Part shown: positions 47,550 through 59,400 of the stretch, one piece after another
Numbering within the stretch: position 1 is the first letter of the stretch
Layout of the letters: each line of letters begins with the position of its first letter
NCBI RefSeq assembly: GCF_964340395.1
Contig: NC_135569.1
Location: 403,501 to 467,500, forward strand
Direction of reading: 5' to 3'
Origin: Glandiceps talaboti
Taxonomy: Eukaryota; Hemichordata; Enteropneusta; Spengelidae
Length of the DNA stretch: 64,000 nucleotides
The notes under the pieces: model-generated
Databases searched by the model: none
What the model was told of the DNA's origin: nothing
The model's input: the letters and a program-made list of their open reading frames with translations, nothing else
Made by a program: the position numbers and the translations under genes

Positions 47550-47584
47550 CCTGTTTGTTTGTTTGTTTGTTTGTTTGTTTGTTT
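47550..47584. repeat. (GTTT)n microsatellite
   Basis: About eight tgtt/gttt units in the gene 3-gene 4 interval. Confidence 0.9.
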
Positions 47585-48242
47585 CATTTTATTTTGGCAA
47601 ATAGAAACTTGAATAATGAGTGACTCCTGAGTACTACATGTAAATTATGCCCGCATCACTTTTGTGAGTTAATATGTAATCACCATGGTAACTCTGCCTT
47701 CAGCACATATATCTTGTCAAATCTTTCCAATGAAAATCACGTTGATTTAATTTGACCCAAACATTGTTTCAGCTAAAGAGCTTCATAATTTAGATTCAAA
47801 ATACATTCGTCCTGACATTGGAATTGGGACCATAGGTTTCCATGGCAGTAGCTCAAGGGCACACAATTTTCAAAAACAGAAAAATAACAAAGCATGATCA
47901 CGTGCGTTCCTATGGATATCAGCCAGACTTAAACTGGCGTAGTCGTAACTGGCTGCATGCCTATTTTGCACTTTACATAACTCAACATGGTGAGTTGTTT
48001 CGAACTAAAATGATTCATGCAAGTAAACCACCCACAGTGATAAATGCCTTATAGTGGCCTATATGAAGACTTGGTATGAATACATATAAATTACTGTTGT
48101 AATACACTGAGTATTATGTTAGTTAGAGATATATTGAGTAAAATTTTAATTACCGCTTCATACATATAATTATTTCCTCCTCCCTCCTATCTCAAAGTGT
48201 ACTAGTGTGATAGTCATTAAAAGACATAATGGAAAACAGTCA

Positions 48243-48496
<254 letters not shown>

Positions 48497-49630
48497 TCGT
48501 AGCACGTATAGTTACTTGACTAGGTCATCCATTTCTATCTCTTACCCTTTGCGCGCCATGATTAATTATTTTTTTCTAAAATTCTTGTTTTGTACAGTAC
48601 AAGTTGTTCAAACATAAAATCAAGACAGACTAGAAAGTCTACACAAGAGGTGTGAGGTGGTAATGCATCCAATATCTTAAATCTCCATCTGCAGTCTGAC
48701 TTTGACGCATCTAGCAGTGACGTAATTTTCCAGTTAATGTTGACCACAACTTTGCTTCCGTTTCAATGATCACGGTACAACGGAAATATGACACTTTGAT
48801 AAGCAAACCAAGGGAAACGAACGAACTCTGCGATTAGCTAAACAGATAATTGTGAAATTAGCGTATCCTTTGAACTGTATCGTAAAATTTCATTCGTTTG
48901 CTGTGACTTAACCTAGATTTTCGATGAATCGAGCAGTATTGAAATTCAACCGGGTATTTAATTATAAGCACGGATACGACTGAAATTGACATCACGGATA
49001 TTGACAAATCTAAAGTTGTACGGAAAACTGTCGAAAGTAAAACACGAAGTCTGACACACACCACGTGCTGCTATATTTTCTTTGGAACTATTTCCAATCG
49101 AACGTTTGTATGTGTGTACTTAAAGGTAAATCAATCTGTAACCGAAAACTAAGTAAAGATTACCGTTCGTTAGTTATCGTAATTTAGTATTGGGATTTTA
49201 ATATGATAGGCAGACAACACTTGAAGTTGTAATTAGTGTACCAATTAATGTCAACACTGATAAAGTCGACAACATGGGGGAAGGAACATGCCATTTCCGC
49301 AATGGATGAATGAGTGGTACTTCTCGTGTTGCTTAGTGACGTGCAATGTGCCTGATCCACGTAGGCTAAATAAAATAGTTGACCCTTATGGTGAGAAACG
49401 ATTAATCAAACATTCTTGAATATTTCACATGAAAAGTGATAGATGAAAGTTAGTGAATACTTAAGTACGCATCCTATTACAATCAATAAGGAATGATTGA
49501 ATATCCGCACAGCAAACTATCCGTACAATACATACAATATATATGTGTTTCACTAAGTATTCAATGCTGGAATATTAGGACATTACCGGTATATGTATTT
49601 TAAATCACCTCCCTCCCCTCCCCTCCCCCC

Positions 49631-49711
49631 CCCACACACACATACATACATACATACATACATATATACATACATACATACATACATACATACATACATA
49701 CATACATACAT

Positions 49712-49750
<39 letters not shown>

Positions 49751-49760
49751 AACAAACACA
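49631..49760. repeat. (CATA)n-(CA)n compound microsatellite
   Basis: Starts after a C-rich stretch and passes from cata to ca units. Confidence 0.93.
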
Positions 49761-50338
49761 TACACAAACACACACACTTTAGTTTTCAGTCTATCATCAT
49801 GGCAAACCACGTGGCAAACATAACAAAGTTCCGACGACTGTGTGCCCGCATTCAACAAAACGAGGCGTACATACAAAATCGTTGAACTTCTGAAAATAGA
49901 CATACCCTGCACTCACCTTGACTGTCCGAGCACTATTATACCGATGTGATGTAAACTAGACTTCCAGTGGTATACAGGTGTGTCGTGTCGCTTGAATTAT
50001 GGCAAAGGAAGTTGACTCAATCACAGCGCCTCGTTGATTTGTTAAAAAATGGTCGGATATTGTAAATACAAATTTCGCTTTGTGGTGAGATGTACGTAGG
50101 CGTTCAATACACAGTACTACTAGGAATTGGTAGTAAGTGCGGAAATACGTTCATTGACTTGAAACAAAACACTCCAACACAAGCGTGTCGCTGATGGCGC
50201 TGTTCTATACGAACAATTTATTTTTATTTTTGAAAACCCGAAGTCGATGTTGATGAGTGATCGACAACATTGATATATCGTCCCCTAAAAAACATAGATT
50301 AGCAGGCAGGTAGTCAGGCAGGTAGACGTACCCGGGGA

Positions 50339-50742
<404 letters not shown>

Positions 50743-51350
50743 GCTTGCAATACTGATTGACCAGATGTGTTATTTGTTAACTTAGTTTTGTGTAATTTAC
50801 TTGATGTGGTTATTATTATTATTCGCCAAATTTCACACTTGGGGATCCATAAGTAGAAAGCACTCAAACCTCGACTTCAAAGAACTCATGGCAGGATACC
50901 TAGCTCTGGAAATATACATTTCGAGGTTTCCGACATGTTTCATGCTCTATGGTGTAGTTTATTCCAAAGTTTAATAACGGAAACATCCGTAATGATCACA
51001 GATTAGATACGTTTGAGAGGTTTTCCTTTAGATGGAGAGAGGAATGTATGTTTACTCAAATTACTTCATCAAATGAAATCGTCAGCCATATGTTTGCTTT
51101 CTTCTGAGTTGTATAATATTAAACAGATAGCTTGACGAGCCTTTTACTGTTATATGTATGTGCTATGGTTAAGTGTATATGTAACAGAATGCAAGGAGTT
51201 TCCGGCACCTTCAAACTTTAGCCAGTTAGCCATTACTGAAAAAACCACGTTCTATTACACAATAGTCTGGATGTCAACGTGGTTCCTAACAAAATTGCGT
51301 GAGTGGAGGTATAAATCGTAACGATATCGTATAGGAACTAGACTAACATG

Positions 51351-51420
51351 AGCTGTCGTAAAGAGGTAAAACCCTTAACCTTACGACATTATGGTTATAA
51401 ACCGGTCCTCTTTACGACAG
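51351..51420. repeat. Hairpin with 14-bp arms
   Basis: ctgtcgtaaagagg at 51,353-51,366 is complementary to cctctttacgacag at 51,407-51,420. A third gtcgtaa-type element (ttacgacat) lies in the loop. Isolated structure, function unknown. Confidence 0.6.
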
Positions 51421-51696
51421 TGCTACTTGACGACATACGCTCAGAATTATTGTAAACCCGTGATTCTCATATAAAACTCACTGACCACCAAGGAAGTACC
51501 ATTGCCGACTTCTTGACGCGTAAAAAAGGTGTATTTCGGGAATTGAATAGAATTCCATAAGGTTTTCAATTTATGATTTTTATTGACACGGGAATTAATA
51601 GTAGTATGTAATTTAACATCCATCGGGCTGGTGTATTCATTGACCCAAAATTAATGCGACAGTGGAAAACGAACTTCAGTTACGTGGGATAACCAT

Positions 51697-51808
51697 AAAC
51701 TAAAACCATTGTTGTGACATGTTGATATTATACTACTCTGGCAACCGAGGTCTTGGTTTACTAAGATAAGATGCAAACTAAAACCATTGTTGTGACATGT
51801 TGATATAA
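51697..51808. repeat. 32-bp direct repeat spaced by 80 bp
   Basis: aaactaaaaccattgttgtg followed by acatgttgatat occurs at 51,697 and again at 51,777. Origin unknown. Confidence 0.75.
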
Positions 51809-52564
51809 CCTATTGAATGGACATTGCTTTATTTACACTCACATTGGGGTGTCGTTTCTGATAATTTCAACGCTCTTCTAGTGTACATTTTAGGGGCCTT
51901 ACAGTGCAGTGTGTATCTTGATTACAGGTTGACTACATCCGCACTGCTATGCACTCACTTGTGTAATCTATCACATCTGATGGCAATAGTTTTAGTTTGT
52001 CTCAATCTCAGTTATCTGAAAGGTGGGTCCCAGTTGTCATAGTAACAAGCTACACAACGCATACACAAATAGAGTGACTGTTCAGTTCGATATTTTATTG
52101 TGTTTTCAAAATATATTAAATAGACAGTTCAATTTGAGACATCATTTACATAGCTCAACACTTGCAATTGCATAATGTGTAAAATGTCGATTTTTATGTA
52201 AAAGCCCTGTAAAGTGATCATAAACTCACCCTATACCCTTGTCAGGTTTATGCATTGACCACCAAATCATCCATTTGCTTTCGTCAAATGTAATGCTACA
52301 ACTCCCCAGATTTGGTCATGGACTACAGTAAATAATGCAGGCTACTAGTGACAATCAAGTTTGCTTCCGTAAGTAAAATAAACTGTGTAGTTCTTCCTGT
52401 CAAATAACAGATAAATAACGTAGAGAAGTGTTCAGAGCTTAACTGTGTCCCTTTAATTTACCCAATCGTTATTTTATTCATAAATACGTAAAAAGAACTT
52501 AAAAGTTACACATTGCATTGTTTATCTTGAGTTATACAGATGTATCGTATTAATTGCATTATAC

Positions 52565-52873
52565 TCCTCTACTCTACTCTGCTCTGCTCTACTCTACTCT
52601 ACTCTACTCTACTGAAATGTGCTATGCCATATGACAAAGCATTGTGCCATAATACACGCTTTAAAACTCTATCATACTCTGCCGTTCTGTTCTGTACTGT
52701 ACTACATTGCGCTGTGTTGTGGCGTGCTGTGCTGTGCTGTGCCGTGCTACGCTGTTGTGTTGTGTTGTGTTGTGTTGTCTTGCGTTGCGTTGCGTTGCGT
52801 TGCGTTGTGTTGTGTTGTGTTGTGTTGTGTTGTGTTGTGTTGTGTTGTGTTGTGTTGTGTTGTGTTGTGTTGT
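52565..52873. repeat. (CTCTA)n and (TGTGT/TGCGT)n pentanucleotide arrays
   Basis: An actct pentanucleotide run at 52,565-52,613 is followed by an array of tgt/tgc-gtt pentanucleotides at about 52,690-52,873. The second array drifts from gctgt through gcgtt to gtgtt units. Confidence 0.9.
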
Positions 52874-53207
52874 TCTGTAATGCAATGTACCGAGTACTAT
52901 ATTTGTATAAGCAGAAATACAAGTCTGAAACTTTTGTGGTTTACTTTAAATAGTTTTAGCAATAAAATTTGAACCCGAATAGAAGAAAACGATTGAGTTT
53001 TTAAAATAGAAAACAGAACCATCTAAAAATCTATGAATATAATATTTCAACGTGGCAATCAAACACCACGTTAAATCTACTATAAAAACTAAAATGACAA
53101 CCAAATTTTAAAAAAAAGGATCAGGAAAAATCCTTCAATGTGACAAATTTTGCGTGATTCGAGGTATTTTAATTTCTAAATAATTGGTCCCAAGGTGCAC
53201 TCTTCCT

Positions 53208-53474
53208 TTAATCAAATAACCAATGTACACCTGCAACAACTAATGTTAGCATAATGCTAGAAAATACAGGTAACTTGTTGGAAGTCGACGTCTGTCCGAT
53301 GGTTACCCGACTGTCTGCTGTTGCTGTTGTTGTTGATTCGGCGATGCTCACCGAACTCTCTGTCCCTGTTTCACCGTCACTATAAAATAATTGATCAGGT
53401 TCAACTATATACTCAATTGATGTTCTAGGTCCGTGGACTAGTTCACCCTGTAGGCCTCTTGCAAATACCATTAC
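53208..53474 (-). CDS. Gene 4 terminal exon: stalk and GPI-like signal
   Basis: The 267-bp exon begins at the acceptor tgtttaaacag/gtaatg in the same place and phase as gene 3 exon 9. Where gene 3 splices to its membrane exon, this exon stays open for about 45 more codons. It encodes AESTTTATADSRVTIGQTST, small residues suitable as an omega site (Ser329-Asn332), and 20 hydrophobic residues to the end (stop TAA at 53208-53210). There is no basic stop-transfer sequence after the hydrophobic stretch, which favours GPI anchoring. Confidence 0.82.
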   Translation of the reverse strand, partial: VMVFARGLQGELVHGPRTSIEYIVEPDQLFYSDGETGTESSVSIAESTTTATADSRVTIGQTSTSNKLPVFSSIMLTLVVAGVHWLFD

Positions 53475-56400
53475 CTGTTTAAACAAATGAAATAAAGTTT
53501 GATAAAGTCACTGAAATTACTTTACCCCTATAAAGACGGAATGAGAAGGAATTTCAAAGAGTGCTCTTAAAAACCGCATCCCTTCCCATACATTTTCAAA
53601 ATATTTCACAAAAAATAAAATAAATGCTAAATTTATTTTAAGAACATTTTGTAAATCCATGTCAATGCACTCATTCATAGTTTGTGACCCAAATCGTCAG
53701 TTCTCTGGAGGTTTATATTTTTATTTCACTGTGACCTTCGTATATCCTAGAAAGCTGATACGTTGTTTGTCTGATTCTATGTCAATTTGATGACAGTTTT
53801 ATGAATTGCATAATTACCATGAAGAAAGTATTTGTTATAAATATCACAACCTCTACATTACACATTCTACATTTGTGATCAGTGTCTACTACTTTTCCTT
53901 GACTAATTTTGAGAAAGATAACTTACAGTTATTTGGTATGAAATATTCACTTTAACTCCTGATGCAGTCACAACAATTGGGACCATGTCATCATTTGAGG
54001 AGATCTGAAAGAAAGATAGGTGATACTATGCAGAAAATAGAATATTGACAGTATACAGACTATACGATTTAGACAGTTGTATTGGGGCTACGATTAGGGT
54101 TAAGATTAATACAATTTCACATCAAATCGCTTTGTAATCATGTGATTATTCTACTCTGACCTCTTTCCAAAGTGTCTGTCTCTTGCAGAGAGTGATTCAT
54201 ATACATTGCAATGCGTTTGCTGTATGCATCTGTGTCTTGCCGAGTGGATTTATAAACATTGTGATAAAATTGGTGCATGGGTGTTCATGGGTGTGCATGG
54301 TGTAGTCCGCACGCGCACACACCATGATATGATGCATCAAAATCATGGCTGGGATGCAACAATTGTATCCGTTCTGACTTGTGTTGTTCCTTGACAACTT
54401 ACTTTTTCTTCTATATTGAGGTTACCATGGTTACGAGAACAGTCAAAGATTGAAATTTTGACATCTCGTCCTTTTGAAAGTATAATAATTCATTGTGACA
54501 TCTCTCAAATTATTGCTAGTTCTATTCTGCGTCTTTCACTACTAGATAGGTGACATTTGAACCCAACGTTACGAAGACAAGATACAATGGAAGTAAGTCG
54601 AGTAGAAAGTAAAATATCGCCTGACTCAACAAAAATCTTACGAATATTGGATTCAATCTAATCTTCTCGACGTCTGATTCAAAACTTTGCATGTTGACTG
54701 CTGATTTGTGTTTCTTGATTGTAACTGAGAATTGTCGGTTTACAAAGTTTCAGCCAAAGTTATTATCGATGTGCTTATCCATGTTAAACGATAAACCATT
54801 CAATTTTGCGCGATATACTATTTCTTTCATTAACTCGATTATATTAAAGTTTAAGATATCACATTGTCGGTCATTAAAACACACATTGAAAAACATTCCA
54901 CACTGAAGTATTTGTGAGTTGATTATGACTGTCCTGTCATGTTCTCACCTCTTTTACAATATTAGATACTTCGTTGTTGGTGGTCTGTAGATTTATGAAT
55001 TCCAATGTATACCCATGTATATTGTCGTTGTGCTGTATCGGACGTAACCAGGAGACAGTAACGTTCGCAGTTTCTCCGTTTTCATCATCGCCAACTACAT
55101 CTACGACAGTGAGGCCGATGGGTGGGCTACACAATGGGGTACCTTTGTGAAAGAAACGTGCAAACGGAGAACATTAGAGGTGATTAAAGTGATCAATTTA
55201 TATCTTCAATAAATGCATACAATAGTAGCTCAAATCTTTGAACAAAAATTCCAATCATTGACAGTCATTGAAAAAAGATTGTGGTGAGGATCATGTAAAC
55301 AGTTCCCTATGACCTATGACCTAGTCAAAGTCTATTGGACCAGACAAACACATAGGACAAGTTTTGGGTACAACTTACATACAACAAAAACGACGACGGT
55401 GACAAATGTACTCCTTTTTCATAGCGGGCCATTTCTATTCAAGAAATTCGCTTCGAAATACTACAGCAGAGTTTATAAGCTTTTTTTACTTGGGTGATAT
55501 TACTTTTATAAAACCTGAATTCAACTATTCCTGTATGTTGTTTGAGGTTGAATACGCCTCTGTGATTAATGTCACTGAAGTCAAAGCTCTTAAAATATCT
55601 CCAAACTTTCCGATAACTGAAAGCTTTCTTCTGGTTCTTTTGAAATAATAAACGAAAATTGGGGTTTCATCCTCTTGTTTTTAAGGACATTGGCAATCTT
55701 TTATTTTACCATAAACTTAATACAGCATTCAGTGGCCATATGGGATTCTAAAATGGCGGCCGTATTGGATTCTAAAATGGTGGCCATATTGGATTCGGTG
55801 ATTCTAAATGGAGACCATATTGGATTCTAAAATAGCGGCCATATTGGATTCTAAAATAGCATAATCCTGCTCACATTTTGACCTCTATTTCTAAAATGTA
55901 ACACCTGATTTTTTTCTTGATTTTAATTGCGAATGTGTTGAGTTTTCTTGAGCATAGTAACAGAAAATGTTTAAACAGACTGGTATTGTTTCAAGGCGAA
56001 TTTCACTTTAAGTGGCACAATTTGATTTATAAGCCGTTTTTTATACGGTTGAATATTTTTGCATAAAACTTCGATTAACCCTTAACCCTTAACCTTTGAC
56101 CCTTGTGTAATGATATTGTCAACGCATGGCAAGAAGAATAGTGTTCTGTCATTGTTAACAAAATTGATTGCATAATAAGAATTTCCTTTACAGGTATACT
56201 AAATTATGTCAAATGAATCGTTTATATTTTGCACAAATGCTAGATTTTAGCTAAAGTAACAGCAAACAATCGTTAAAGGGCCAGTTCACAAGAAGGATTC
56301 AAATTACATATGAAAAACAGTTGTCTAAGATAGTTATGGAAAAAGTTGGTCTAGTACAAAAGAACAATACTTTTTCAACCTTGGGCTCCACTGATAAGAT

Positions 56401-59400
56401 GAATGTACTGTAAGGATGTTGAATATGTTTCAGTAAGTAGAATATTACATAAATATGCAGCAAAAGTTACAAACACAGCTAATGGTCCTTTTGACCAGGT
56501 TATTCATATCATTGTAGTTAACCCAAGCTTCACCCTACTTAGGACCATAATTTATATTATGAATACATTTTTACGAGGTTGATGAATTCCACAGTTGTAA
56601 TTGTACCCGCAAAGGAATGTTCCGAAACAAATTTAGTATTTCATATTTGTCAAGGACATAATGTTATATACAAACACTGCAACCACAGTTTCAGTAATTG
56701 GATACCAAGAATGATACGGAGAAGGGCCCTGTGGCCTAATAAATAAGTTATATATCCTAGCCAGTTTTGTAATCCAAACAAAATTCAAGAGTCAAGTGAA
56801 ATTATAGGGTTGGGAATTTAGAGTAAAGACTATGTGATCTGCGAGATGTTTTATCCTATGCAAAACTGCAATGGCACCCAGTTGACTTGAAAGAAAACGG
56901 CATATCACGCAATAAGATTCTCACCGACATTTCTACATTTTCTTGGCGTGTACCACAATTATCTTAGTGGACTGTCGTCAAATCATATACGCTGTAACAA
57001 TTATTTTAGTAGATTGTCAAATCATATTCGTTGTAACAATGAATATTTTTGCAGACATGTAAATTGTAACAATCATATTACAGAGTGTGCCAAACGATAA
57101 GATTTAGTAATGTTAGTAAGATATTTGTTGAGGTAGACAATAAAATGTAAAATTTTAGTAACGAAACGATTTTTGTAGACTTAGACGACTGTTTCTTTCA
57201 ACTGAACTAGGTTCCATTGACATTGTATCATATCAGAAGCTTGGACCAACTGCCCTGTAGGTGTCATTAATCAACAGATAAATCAATTTGACTCACATCT
57301 TTCATGGCAGAATTCTCTGCTTCCAGTCTCTGAATAACAATCTACAAAAAACAAAAACATGATTGATATTAATTACAAATAAAAAGACGTGGGATGAACG
57401 CGAAAGTGGCTCCAAACATTACATTCTAAGACATGTAAATTATTAGTAACAAACACAGAAATGTATGAATCTGATTAAAACAAATATTTTACGATTTCCG
57501 AAGAACGGGACATCAACATTTATCTGCTTGGCACAAAAACCCCACAATCGTTTACAAAAATCTCAACAAAGCAATTTTACCTGGTGCCTTTGTCTCCGGG
57601 CATGCAGGGCTACCGGTGTCATTGGAAGCGTCCTTTACTGCAATCTAGAAAGTACAAGTCATGGAAGTGTGAACTATGAAGTGGGAAGTGTGAAGTGTGA
57701 AGTGTGAAGTATGAAGTGGGAAGTGGGAAGTGGGAAGTATGAACTATGAAGTGGGAAGTGGGATGTGTGAAGTGGGAAGTGCGAAGTGTGAAATCCTAAT
57801 AGGCTTTCGTAGCTTTCGTATGGATGTGTGTTGGATGTGTTTACATCTACGGTTATATTTCACATGTAATAGAATGTGTTGGTCGAATAATACACCGCAG
57901 TATATAAAATACAATTAAAACTACTAAACCTGCAACAGATTGTCGTCTGCCAGCACAATAGCCTTACTGTTATATTAATCGTCTGGCTGCAATAACTCTT
58001 TGTCAAGTCAGAGGATATGATGTATGTTCGGAAAATGTTCGTCGAGCCAGACGATAAAATATGACAATCCTAGTACGATTTTTTGTCAAGTAAGACGAAG
58101 CTTTGTTTCAGATTAGTAGAGTAAACCGAACAGTATTATTCATTACTGAGCTAAACGTAGTTTGCTAGATGATAACCGTACCTGTATAGTGTATGTATAT
58201 CCATAGTCTAGTCCACTCAGTGATATAGCATTATTTTTCTGATGTAAAAAAAAAAGACGTACGACATTATCATTCAAAGAATGTGTATACTACTAAAATA
58301 GATACATATACGTGAAGTAAACGGTGACATGAAGAAATGACAGATGGATGAGAAATCGGTAAACAACTTTACTGTGTGTTTCTACTTGAAAAATAATTTA
58401 CCAAATTCATGTTTATAACTGAATAATTGCAACCAAGAAATATTTATAATGTAGTCAAACACAAGTAATCTCTACGTCACTTCCGTTTTATGCATAATAT
58501 GTTAATTCCCATATATAGCAACATCGCCATACATACTGATTTCTTGCAATCAAAAGTGAGTGTTTATGTTTTACACAATTTGCTTACAAATAACTCCTTA
58601 TACGTACAATAACAATTCTGTGTATGCTGCAATTTACTGAGATACAAATACGGACTTGGAGTATGTTGATTCACAGTTGTGTTTTTCCAAGAAGAAAAAT
58701 GTATATAAGTTTCTTTGTTCATCAAAAATTCAAAATAAAAACCCATTTCTCACTTAAACGGCGACTTTAAGACTAATTTCATACCATTATAGTTTCACCT
58801 ACAAATGCAAGCTGTAAGAACGTTGTTTGTAATTTGTAAAACAGCGTTACCAAAGCAACAAGTTCCTCAAATTCAAATATTCTAGCAACAAAAAAGTTTA
58901 CACTTACCACTGAGAAATCAGTAGCTTTTTCAACGAATCTAAATACTGATGTTTGACATTTCATTTTGTCCTCCTCGCTTGTCACAGGTAGAGTACTGTT
59001 AACCGAGCAGTGAGATGACTCCTGGGTTAGCCGAACAAGAAATTCCATACCATTTGTAAAACCTACAATAAAACAAAGATAATAATATCCACTAAAATTA
59101 TGGTGTCATATTTGTCTTTTGACCTATTTTACTGAGAATCACAACTTTAAGTTCCTAGTCTATTGGTTATCCCATTTAGCCCAGAAAAAAGACGAATGAC
59201 ATAAAGGGGCTTGTCACTACGAGTCAAAGACGACCTACTAATACATAGAACGAAAGTACGCGTATTGATTTGACACCACGCTATCACCCTTTCCCTTCTA
59301 CTTGACCTTTGACTCGCGGTCAATATACCAGGCCCAGTACCCCTAATATGAATGATAGTGCCTGTAATCCCAGCCGCAGTATTGCTAGTGCATGTAATCC

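Noticed and set aside
47842-48054. 70-codon plus-strand ORF between genes 3 and 4
   Set aside because: No recognisable family and no exon signals.
53208-53474. Gene 4 as a simple pseudogene truncated by a premature stop
   Set aside because: All nine exons are open, splice sites are intact, phases match, and the read-through part encodes a coherent stalk plus C-terminal hydrophobic signal, which favours a functional gene.
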